A stretch of DNA of 64,000 bases from Tuctoria greenei. Taxonomy: Eukaryota > Streptophyta > Magnoliopsida > Poales > Poaceae. The stretch lies in the NCBI GenBank assembly GCA_036927565.1, contig JAYESD010000001.1, positions 5,146,001 through 5,210,000 of the forward strand. The letters are read 5' to 3'. Shown one piece after another: positions 9,755 to 18,731 of the stretch. The notes below the pieces were generated by a model, which worked only from the letters and a program-made list of their open reading frames with translations, was not told where the DNA came from and ran no database searches. A program made the position numbers and the translations under genes. Positions within the stretch are counted from its first letter, which is position 1, and each line of letters starts with the position of its first letter.

Positions 9755-12091
9755 ATGGATTTTAGCAGCGCAAGATGGAAAGCTCTGTCACTGTGCTTGG
9801 TTATCCTGCTCGTCCAAGCATGCCATCCTGCTTGCGCGCAGACTCCCAAGACTTACATCGTTCAGATGGCCGCGTCTGAGATGCCGAGGTCGTTCGATTT
9901 CCACCACGAATGGTACGCCTCCACTTTGAAGTCTGTGAGTTCCTCCAAGCTGCAGGAAGCTGAAGCGGATGACCCGTCCGCGAGGATCGTCTACAACTAC
10001 GAGACGGCGTTCCATGGCTTCGCGGCTCGGCTCCACGAAGACGAGGCCGAGCGGATGGCCGAAGCGGACGGCGTGGTGGCCGTGCTCCCGGAGACGGTCA
10101 TGCAGCTGCACACCACCAGGAGCCCCGACTTCCTCGGCATTAGCCCGGAGATCAGCAACAGCATATGGTCCGCCGGCCTCGCCGACCACGACGTCGTCAT
10201 CGGTGTGCTCGACACGGGCATATGGCCCGAGAGCCCCAGCTTCAGCGACAAGGGCCTCGGCCCCGTGCCGGCCAGGTGGAAAGGCCTGTGCCAGACCGGG
10301 CGCGGCTTCACCACGGCGAACTGCAACCGCAAGATCATCGGGGCGCGCATCTTCTACAGCGGCTACGAGGCCTCGTCGGGGCCCATCAACGAGACGAGCG
10401 AGTTGAAGTCCCCGCGGGACCAGGACGGCCACGGCACGCACACCGCGGCCACCGCCGCGGGCGCGCCCGTGCAGGACGCCAACCTGTTCGGGTACGCCCG
10501 CGGCGTCGCCCGTGGCATGGCGCCCCGCGCCCGCGTCGCGGCGTACAAGGTGTGCTGGAAGAGCGGCTGCTTCAGCTCCGACATCCTGGCGGCCGTCGAC
10601 CGCGCCGTCGCCGACGGCGTCGACGTGCTCTCCATCTCCCTCGGCGGCGGCGGCGCCTCCTCCTACTACCACGACAGCTTGTCCATCGCGTCGTTCGGTG
10701 CCATGCAGATGGGCGTCTTCGTCGCCTGCTCGGCCGGCAACGCCGGTCCGGACCCAATAAGCCTGACCAACCAGTCGCCGTGGATAACTACGGTGGGGGC
10801 GAGCACCATGGACCGGGACTTCCCGGCTACGGTGACGCTTGGCAATGGCGCCAACATCACCGGCGTTTCAGTCTACAAAGGTCGGGAAAATCTCTCGTCC
10901 CAGCAGCAGTATCCGTTGGTGTACATGGGCGGCAACTCGAGCATCCCTGACCCGAGGTCGCTGTGCCTCGAGGGCGCTCTGCAGCCCCACCAAGTCGCCG
11001 GAAAGATAGTTATCTGCGACCGCGGCATTACTCCTCGGGTGCAGAAGGGGCAGGTTGTCAAGAAGGCCGGTGGCATCGGCATGATACTCGCCAACACTCC
11101 AGCGAACGGCGAGGAGCTCGTCGCGGACAGCCACCTGTTGCCGGCAGTGGCCGTTGGGCAGTCCGAAGGCATCGCCGTCAAGAAGTACAGTAAAACTTCT
11201 CCAAAACCAACCGCGACGCTCAGCTTCGCCGGTACCAAGCTTGGAATCCGCCCATCGCCGGTGGTCGCCGCATTCTCGTCCCGGGGACCGAACTCCCTGA
11301 CCCTAGAGATCCTTAAGCCGGATGTCATCGCGCCCGGCGTGAACATCTTGGCCGCATGGAGCGGCGACGCCAGCCCATCGAGCTTGCCCGGTGACGGCCG
11401 CCACGTCGGCTTCAACATCCTGTCCGGGACGTCCATGTCGTGCCCGCACGTGGCCGGCGTGGCCGCTCTGATCAAGACAAGCCATCCGGACTGGAGCCCC
11501 GCGCAGATCAAGTCCGCGTTGATGACCACCGCGTACGTCCACGACAACACGTACCGGCCGCTGAAGGACGCGGCCACCGGCAAGGCGTCGACGCCGTTCG
11601 AGCATGGAGCTGGGCACATACACCCACTGCGAGCTCTCAACCCTGGCCTCGTCTACGACATCGGCGAAAGCGACTACCTGGAGTTCCTCTGCACGCAGAG
11701 CCTGACACCGATGCAGCTCAAAGCCTTCACCAAGAACTCGAACATGACCTGCAAGCACCGCTTTGGCTCGCCAGGCGACCTGAATTATCCGGCCATCTCC
11801 GCCATCTTCGCGAATCAGCCGTCTGCAGCTCTGACGCTGCATCGCACGGTGACCAACGTCGGTCCTCCATCTTCGACATACCGTGCCAAGGTCACACGGT
11901 TCAAAGGCGCAGACATTGTCGTCGAACCGACCACGCTGCACTTCACAAGCACAAACCAGAAGCTAACCTACAAGGTCACGATGAAGACCAAGGCTGCCCA
12001 GAAGACACCGGAGTTCGGAGCACTGTCCTGGAGCGATGGCGTGCACATCGTCCGGACCCCCCTCATCCTCGCATGGCTGCCGCCAATGTAA
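9755..12091 (+). CDS. SBT1.3: Subtilisin-like serine protease, SBT1 family (SBT1.3-like), intronless
   Basis: 778 residues, typical for plant S8A subtilases. Order: signal peptide (about 1-28), I9 inhibitor prodomain (about 34-118), a mature enzyme predicted to begin at the TTRS motif after His119, catalytic Asp153 in GVLDTG, His226 in GHGTHT, oxyanion Asn329 in SAGNAGP, an inserted protease-associated domain, catalytic Ser560 in SGTSMSCPHVAG, and a C-terminal fibronectin-III-like domain beginning near the TVTNVG motif. All triad residues are present, so the enzyme should be active after secretion to the apoplast and autocatalytic removal of the prodomain. Similarity of the whole chain is strongest, as I recall it, to SBT1.3; the symbol is by resemblance. 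The coding region is GC-rich and has no intron, as usual for SBT1 genes. It is convergent with CCS, whose stop lies 279 bp downstream. The start at 9755 was chosen because the signal peptide follows directly. Confidence 0.93.
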   Translation: MDFSSARWKALSLCLVILLVQACHPACAQTPKTYIVQMAASEMPRSFDFHHEWYASTLKSVSSSKLQEAEADDPSARIVYNYETAFHGFAARLHEDEAERMAEADGVVAVLPETVMQLHTTRSPDFLGISPEISNSIWSAGLADHDVVIGVLDTGIWPESPSFSDKGLGPVPARWKGLCQTGRGFTTANCNRKIIGARIFYSGYEASSGPINETSELKSPRDQDGHGTHTAATAAGAPVQDANLFGYARGVARGMAPRARVAAYKVCWKSGCFSSDILAAVDRAVADGVDVLSISLGGGGASSYYHDSLSIASFGAMQMGVFVACSAGNAGPDPISLTNQSPWITTVGASTMDRDFPATVTLGNGANITGVSVYKGRENLSSQQQYPLVYMGGNSSIPDPRSLCLEGALQPHQVAGKIVICDRGITPRVQKGQVVKKAGGIGMILANTPANGEELVADSHLLPAVAVGQSEGIAVKKYSKTSPKPTATLSFAGTKLGIRPSPVVAAFSSRGPNSLTLEILKPDVIAPGVNILAAWSGDASPSSLPGDGRHVGFNILSGTSMSCPHVAGVAALIKTSHPDWSPAQIKSALMTTAYVHDNTYRPLKDAATGKASTPFEHGAGHIHPLRALNPGLVYDIGESDYLEFLCTQSLTPMQLKAFTKNSNMTCKHRFGSPGDLNYPAISAIFANQPSAALTLHRTVTNVGPPSSTYRAKVTRFKGADIVVEPTTLHFTSTNQKLTYKVTMKTKAAQKTPEFGALSWSDGVHIVRTPLILAWLPPM

Positions 12092-12370
12092 ACTTATTTT
12101 CCTCTTTCTATGCTAGAGATAAGGCACTGTAGAGCACGCTAGAGATAAGTTCCGCAGAAGCAGCAGAACAGGAGCTCCACTAACCAATGCAAGAACACTG
12201 TCATGCTCCGTATCAAAACAGGATTTATTCCTGAATGTATTCATATGCTTATTCCAATTTGAGTTGCTGTTTCACTGTTTGATTTGTTCTAATACATAGA
12301 TGTGTGTACAACATATGGGAGCAAGAACAGTCGTAGAAAACTCGTAGAAAACTCACTACCAGCAACAAGT

Positions 12371-15300
12371 TTAGCTTGATTCCCAGATGGTGACACCGTC
12401 ACAAGTGCAAAGCTTCTTGTAGTTCTCCCCAACCCCGGCGCTTCTAGCAATCACGGCAGCTGCAATGCCAGGGTCTGATCTGTTCTCGGTTGCATACAAG
12501 GCGATAGAACGACCAATCAAGTCAACAACTTTCAGCTTCTCTTTGGATCCTGAGAAATGGGTTTCCCCGTCCTCACCGGCTTCCAGTGTTCCCAGGTCAC
12601 CGAGAGGCTGTTTCAGAAAAACACAAATATGTCAGGGTCTAATTTGATTTATCAGATACAAAATTCATACTACCAAACCGCACCACTGATCTAAAGAAAC
12701 ACCACAATTACTCAAAACAACAGTTTCCCAGGACCATGTTCCTTCAACTACTACATGCTATTCGTCGATACCATCTTAAAGAACTCATCTAAATACAGCA
12801 TGATTCCTTGAAACTGAAGGATGCTCACATTGTATTATCTGTTACATAAATCTAAATATCTAATGCAATAGTGCAAGCAGTAAAAAGAAGGCCCACACAG
12901 AGACCACAAGTAAGGTGAACTATAATAGCTCGATTCCAGATCTGCTACGCTCAGACAATACATGTGCTGCAGCGTATGCAAAAGTGCAAAACAAACCAGT
13001 AGACCAGTGCCTTACCTATATATCAGAAAATATTTGGTTTGGTCGGTCATTGTATTTAAGACACAATGAATGTTCTACGGTGAAGTAGGGCAGTAGATCA
13101 CCAAGGTTTGTAGAGGAAAAACAAAAAGAACACAAATATAAACTACTGCAGTTTGATGTGAAGTTGTGACCACATGTCCACATAGGAAGAAGCATTGGAT
13201 ACAAGAAGAGTGCCAGTGCAAAAGGAAGTCTATACACAAACATATGCCTGTAATAAGCATGTTTTCCAATGATATATGCAAGTAACTTAGTAACATATTT
13301 AGTTTGGTAGAAATTGTCTTTTGCGTTGATGCTACAATGACCAATGACTATAGTAGGTCACCAGGAACTGTAAATGAAACAGAAATAACCAAATTCGTGT
13401 GAGATTTAAGGCATAAAGTAGCAGGTCACTATACAAGTTGTGGCAACATACTAACTTCATGAGACAGCAGTAAAATAGCATGCAATGGGGTGCAAAGAGG
13501 TCTATGAGATAAAACACCCCTTTGGAAGTGGGTGCTTTCAAAATTGAAGAATTATATAATCATTTAAGAGAATTAAATAGCCTCACCAATTATCAACACA
13601 CCATCATATGTTCTGGATCTATTATCATATTTGAAGTAAACCATTTATCACTTGTGTTTATAATTAACTGGTGGAATATTACCTTATCATATGAATAATC
13701 TGGAGGACTATATACTTTGCCAGTACTTTCTGCACCTCTAGTCAAATCTCCAAACTCATTTATCGACCACCCATGTTTACCAGGTGATATACCGCTAAAG
13801 GTGGCTTCAACTCTAGTCAACTCCATGTTAACTTGAGCCAGACGAACAACACCGAATATAACTGGCCCTTTGAACTCAGCTACAGCAGCAGAAACTAAAA
13901 AGTCTGCATATGTTATGTGTGGATAATTAGTCCTTGCAATAGAGAAGTATGTACAACATTAGCAATATAGAAGCAGTAGCAATCAAAGGGCTTCTTATGT
14001 GCCAGTTAAAAATGATACTATGTCAAACAATTAAACGAGCAGTTTAATCCCTGGGGCAGCTTTCAAGCATTGTAAAGACACAACTAGACTAAAGTAACAC
14101 TTTAATGTTTTTTTTTGAAATTTTTAATACATTCTTAAAGACGAAAGAGAGGAACCATACACAAGAGACAGTTAAAAATAAATGCTACAATTGTCTATCA
14201 ACAACACATGGAAAATAGCCCCCCCCCCCCCCCCCCCCCCTCATAATTCCCGCTAGTGAAACAATAAATTCAGTATCCAACAATTAAAAGGGATATAAGC
14301 ATAAATTCAGTATCCAACAATTAAAAGGGATATAAGCAACTATCCGTACCAATATGGAACTTTTAGATAGGAAAACATGCTGGAAATAGAATAAATAATA
14401 CAAACCATTAGGGTTCCCTTGACCAATCAGACGTGCATCTCGGCCTGTTTGACGAAGGGCATCTAGCATTGTTTTCACTGGAAGAGAGCCAAGAACTCGA
14501 ACAACTTGGTTATTCAAGTCTACTTCTATGTTTTTTATCCCTGTAGCAATATGACATCTTTATAAGCCAAATATAAATGGTTGAAAGAGAAAGCATAATC
14601 AAGATTTCATTTGATCAATATGGACCGATACCTTCCAGCCCTTCAAGCTTGTTTCTCACTGCCTTTACACAGCCCTCGCATTTCATGTCCACCATGAATT
14701 CCGTCTTCAGACCACAAAAGGCACTAAATTATTAGATAATTCCATGCATTTGAAATCAAAATAATATTTAAAAAAATGCACAGGGAATCATGATGTGTAA
14801 TGCTTCATTTTCATTCAAGATAGTGTTCAGGCAAAAGGACAGACCCAGTACGGAGCTCCCACGCGAGGTGGGGTCTGGGAAAGATTATACGAGGCCAGTC
14901 TTACCCAGTGTTGTAAATCTCCGCCTGGACGTCTAGGCGCCTAGGCGAGCTCCAGGCGAGTGAAGAGTTGCAGCCATGGTATGGGTTCTAAATGCGCAGG
15001 GAAGCAGAGGTGCTTCGCAGGAGGCTGGCAGTGGCGTGTGTGGTGTGCCTCTGGTGCTGGGGGTGAGGAGGGGGACGGGGGAAGAGAGGGTGGGCAGGAC
15101 GGAGGCTGGACAAACCGAATTTTCTGCATACGGTATGCACCAAAACACCGGTGCATACCCATTTAGATTGACGCCACATCATCTTTTACCAATCTCAAAA
15201 CATTTCATTGAAGAAAAAAATCAGAGTCATACAACTGCTTCATCCGTCCGTTCATGTGGACACATGTCACAAATCTAGAACGGTATGCACACAATTAGAT

Positions 15301-16556
15301 ATGCATACCGTATCCATAGAATTTTTTCTCGAGGCTGGATCCATGGCGCATGGCGGGCGGGGATAAACATGAGGAAGCAGACGAGCGTGAGAGGAACGAC
15401 GGCGCGGGAAGAGAACTGGCTGCTGGGCACTTGGGGGCATTCTTTAAAGCCCAACCGGCCCAATAGAACCACAACCCTCCATTTTTGATCTAATGGTCTC
15501 TCAGTCCTCTCCTTAACCCTAATATTTGGCTGCCCCAGTCCGCCCCCTTGAACTTCAATGTCGAACTTCGTTTTGCTCTGCTATACAAGTGATGCAAATA
15601 GTACTAGCTATCAGTTCAAGTTTGAACTGTCCTTATACAAATAATTAGGGTCCCTCTCAATAGAACACTCTGAAAATCAGAAGGTCGTTGCAAGAATGAA
15701 TGAACTGGGCTATCCTCCCAGTCCTCCAACATAATGGTTTATTACGCCTTTGCAGGTATCTTGTAGCAACAACGGAGCAATGAACTGAAAGGGTGTTCTA
15801 CATGAGTGCACAACATACGCATGTGCACCTAAAATTCACTCACTTGAGCTGTCTCTTAGGCAACTAAAGTGGATCGTGTCAAGGCAGTAATGCCCACAAA
15901 ACAGCTTACCAGCTATGCTAATTTCCAAATATAATATACACTGATTACAAACAAATAAGAACACATACATCAATCAGCCGATTGAACATACCACCTTAGC
16001 AGTTAGCACAACAAGTGGCCTGCTGTGAAAACCTAGAGTGAGAATTCCTGAATTCCTGTTCAATTACCGGTTCAGTCCAGCATCTAATTCCTGAAAACTA
16101 AATTAAGGCTCTCGCAATTAACCCCCCTCCCCACCACCACCATGGTAACCGAAGCCAGACTAAAATGAAAGCCAAAAGCTCCCCAAAGGTAGGATCACCT
16201 ACCGTGAGCTCCGGAAGCGCCGTATCCTGCAACAGCAACACACCAAAACACCGAGCATAAGGTCAGAAAAAGCTTTAGGGCCTAAGGCGAAACAAACAAG
16301 TACAGGCAGCGACGCGAGTAAGCGGCCGAACCTTATTTGCTGCCAAGGGATCGGCCGTCGCGGTGGTGGCGGCCGCCATCGGAGTGATGGACCTCGGCGC
16401 GCGAGCGGAGGTGAAGGCGGAGGGGAAGGAGGCGGGCAGGAGGAAGCGAAGCTTGGAGCCGCAGGGCGACGTGGACGAGGGGGAGAGGGCGCAGGCTGCG
16501 GCAACTGCTGCAGGCACAGCGGAGGCGGCGGCGGAGGCCCGGAGGAAGCCCACCAT
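12371..16556 (-). CDS. CCS: Copper chaperone for Cu/Zn superoxide dismutase, chloroplast-type (six exons)
   Basis: Exons on the minus strand are 16556-16332, 16226-16203, 14704-14632, 14540-14406, 13903-13683 and 12607-12371. All introns are GT-AG and the frame stays open across every junction, giving 304 residues. Residues 1-75 look like a plastid transit peptide rich in Ala, Ser and Arg. The heavy-metal-associated domain has the copper site MKCEGC (Cys92, Cys95). The middle is the SOD-like domain that docks on SOD1, and the C-terminus has the CxC motif CTC (Cys293, Cys295) that transfers copper and forms the SOD disulfide. A second in-frame ATG at codon 60 (16379-16377), past most of the transit peptide, could give a cytosolic form. 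Intron 2 (about 1.5 kb) holds a Mutator-type MITE and a SINE-like piece; intron 4 holds a 22-C tract and a 37-bp tandem duplication. The 24-nt exon 2 is easily missed by gene finders. Confidence 0.92.
14219..14240. repeat. Poly-C homopolymer in CCS intron 4
   Basis: Twenty-two consecutive C on the plus strand (G on the transcribed strand of CCS pre-mRNA as poly-G). It lies well inside the intron, away from both splice sites. Its exact length should be treated with care because such tracts are prone to sequencing error. Confidence 0.9.
14264..14337. repeat. Exact 37-bp tandem duplication in CCS intron 4
   Basis: The 37-bp segment 14264-14300 is repeated without change at 14301-14337. The identity of the two units indicates a recent duplication, probably by replication slippage. 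Confidence 0.9.
14845..14912. repeat. SINE-like conserved segment in CCS intron 2 (tentative)
   Basis: Contains GGGGTCTGGGAAAG followed by a block like GAGGCCAGTCTTACCC, which resembles the conserved portion found near the ends of many plant SINEs. I see no A and B boxes or tail that would define a full element, so this is at most a fragment. Confidence 0.35.
15111..15330. mobile_element. Mutator-type MITE in CCS intron 2
   Basis: A 220-bp non-coding element flanked by a perfect 9-bp duplication GAGGCTGGA (15102-15110 and 15331-15339), the length typical of Mutator-like elements. The ends form an imperfect inverted repeat of about 29 bp; its inner part ATACGGTATGCA is exact at both ends (around 15128-15139 and 15302-15313). 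It sits in the middle of intron 2, far from the splice sites. Confidence 0.75.
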
Positions 16557-16892
16557 TTTGCGCTGCGCCCCTACTCTTTTTTGTAGCGTCTTTCTACTTC
16601 GCGCGGCGATGGGTTGTTGGACGGGAATCGGGTCGGGGTTGTCAAGTGCGTGCGCCTTGGTGGTGTTGCGGGTTTTCGTTCTGAAAATTGAACACGCATT
16701 CGACTGCTGCTTTCCAGAGTCTCGTTTCGAGCGGCGTCGAGAAACATCGGGGGGCGGACCTGAAATCCAATACCGGCCCACGTTTTTTAACTAATGGGCC
16801 TTCAATGTAGATGTAGTCGCATGAGCTACATCTACGGGCCCAGAGTAACGGAGCTTCCGCTCATGTCCAGCGTCTTGTCAGGATGAACTTTT
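16557..16892. other. CCS upstream region
   Basis: Presumed promoter and 5' leader of the minus-strand CCS gene, 336 bp up to the copia LTR border. No clear TATA box was identified on the minus strand. The copia insertion therefore lies very close to the CCS promoter. Confidence 0.45.
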
Positions 16893-17364
16893 TGTTGAAA
16901 ATAAAATGAGAGAGACAAAAACACTTGCAAATAATTCAACTGTTGTTTCATTCATTTATTCATCATATATTTATACATTGTAAGGAGACATACTTGTGAG
17001 GAGACGTGGTTGTTCGGGAGGGCGGTTGGAACCGCTTGTGAGCATTCAAGTGATCACGTGGAAAATGTTTGTAGCACTCACCCTTGATCACTTGAACTCC
17101 TCTTTGAATGAAATTTATCTTCGAAAAACCCAATGGAAGAAATATGAAGATATATACATAATAAAATGCTTGTGTAAAAACTCCTAAAACATTTATAAAA
17201 CAGGAGAAAACACAACATGAAATGTCATAATTGTTTTCAAATAAAAATCCCTATGGGGAAAATAAGAAAACATACATTATCTTGCGTTGTTATTGCCTCA
17301 TTAAAACTTATTGTGAGAAAACTTAAAATAAAATTCACATAAGAAAAAGAGTACAATTTGATGC
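16893..17364 (-). mobile_element. Ty1/copia element, 3' LTR (main part)
   Basis: AT-rich sequence beginning TGTTGAAAAT on the plus strand (CAACA end on the minus strand) with a TATAAATA box on the minus strand at about 16968-16975. It is separated from its own pol by the E1 and E2 insertions: the short remainder of the LTR, the polypurine tract and the pol stop codon are at 30257-30327, and the pol body is at 57242-58040. The GATGC at 17360-17364 is the target duplication of E1. The left LTR border is inferred from the TG/CA rule; the matching 5' LTR lies outside the window, so the border and length (about 480 bp) are not confirmed. Confidence 0.6.
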
Positions 17365-18201
17365 TGTCGACTGTTGGAGTCGGCAGATCCCCTGACACTA
17401 TGAAAGTGTTTAAAGGAGTTGTAGTTCGGTTTGGGCGCGCGGAGATCTAAGAAAGTGAAGTGCGATTTGGACACGAGTGACACAGTAGTTTACGTGGTTC
17501 GGGCCGCCTGAGCGTAATACCCTACTCCACGGGTGTGTGTGTGAGTTGTATTTACTTGTGAGCTTGAGTGTGTTCGAGCGTTCTCTCTCCTCTCGTGTAC
17601 TGGCGGTTTGTCCTTTTATAGTACAAGGACAAACCGTTACAAGTCAGCCTGGCCCGACATGTGGCCCTGGCAGTTATTGGCGTTGATACACAAGATTAAT
17701 TGTTACTAATAACCCTGTAACGGCTCTGACAGTGCCGTTACGGGTGTTAAGATCATCCGATTAAATATCATTAATGTGGAATTAATGATAATTAATCGGG
17801 TCTTGAAGTCCGCGGCTGTCCTTTGGAGATCCGGAGCCGTTACGACGTCTCCTGGGGGTTTAAAGTGGCTAGCTCCGACGTATGGACACGTGGCAGCTCC
17901 GGAGCTTGCTCGTGGGAAGCGGGAAGCTCCGGGGCGGTTTGCTACGTGTCAGGTCCGGAGCTTCTCTCGGTCAGGGGCTACCTCCGGAGGTGCCGTTTCA
18001 GTACTTGGCCCGGAGCTTCACCTTTGCGGGTAATAGCTCTGGGCTGACAGTACACGTGGCAACCTAGAGGTTAACCATGTTGGAGAAGTGGGTCCCGTCA
18101 CGTCTGGCGAGTGGGCCCCCGAGGGTCTTCAATTTGAGTTGATGTCCTTCCCTTGAGATCTTCGTAACCTCAGGGGGTGTATGGTTTTTAGGGTACCGAC
18201 A
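17365..18201 (-). repeat. E1 3' LTR
   Basis: 837 bp, TGTCGACTG to GGTACCGACA. The minus-strand promoter block TATAAAAGGA is at 17611-17620. The U3 portion (about 17880-18060) holds several CACGTG or ACGTG motifs and many CCGGAGCT motifs, which could be regulatory. Confidence 0.93.
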
Positions 18202-18216
18202 GTGGCCCCCTGGACC
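18202..18216 (-). promoter_or_regulatory. E1 polypurine tract adjoining 3' LTR
   Basis: On the minus strand the bases before the 3' LTR read GGTCCAGGGGGCCAC, the position and composition expected for the primer of plus-strand DNA synthesis. E2 and E3 have the same purine-rich core at the equivalent place. Confidence 0.6.
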
Positions 18217-18731
18217 TACCTCCGGGGAGGGCTAACGGGATGAAGTCATTCCGCCGGAGGTGGGTCCACACTTGCGACTCTTGAACTGGGTCTTCAAGGG
18301 TCTTCGGAGGTGCCTTTGGCGGGGCTTTATGGTTGAGTCCCGACGCGTGGCGCACCTCAGGCGGCAGATAAGATCTTTGACGTGCGGATCTCTCGCAATT
18401 GAAGGTCGTCGGTTCCCGATACGAAAACCGTATCGGTTCCGCGCGCCTTGTCAGTCCGCCGCCTTTGGGTTTCCCGCCTCGTGATGACAACTGTTCGCCT
18501 GGGTAAGAGCCTCGACTTGATCGTCGGGGTGGTCCCGGGCCCTCTTGTCATCGGCTGGGTTGAATTCTTGAATAGTATGCTTGACTCTCCTGCAGTTTCC
18601 ATCCAAGCGTTGCAAGGGCTTACTTAAGAAGGAAAGCGCACCGTCGGGAGTTCTTTACGCTTTCCATCTGTTCTCGCGCTCAAACTCCCAACTCGTGCTT
18701 TGCTTCTCTTCTCTCGCCTAGCTGTGCTGCG

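Noticed and set aside
9788..10672. Long minus-strand frame (294 codons) opposite the subtilase
   Set aside because: Its composition is a shadow of the GC-rich third codon positions of the subtilase; no domain or splice structure.
14219..14240. Poly-C tract as a regulatory quadruplex element
   Set aside because: A homopolymer in an intron next to a recent tandem duplication is more simply slippage; no conserved G-tract pattern to support function.
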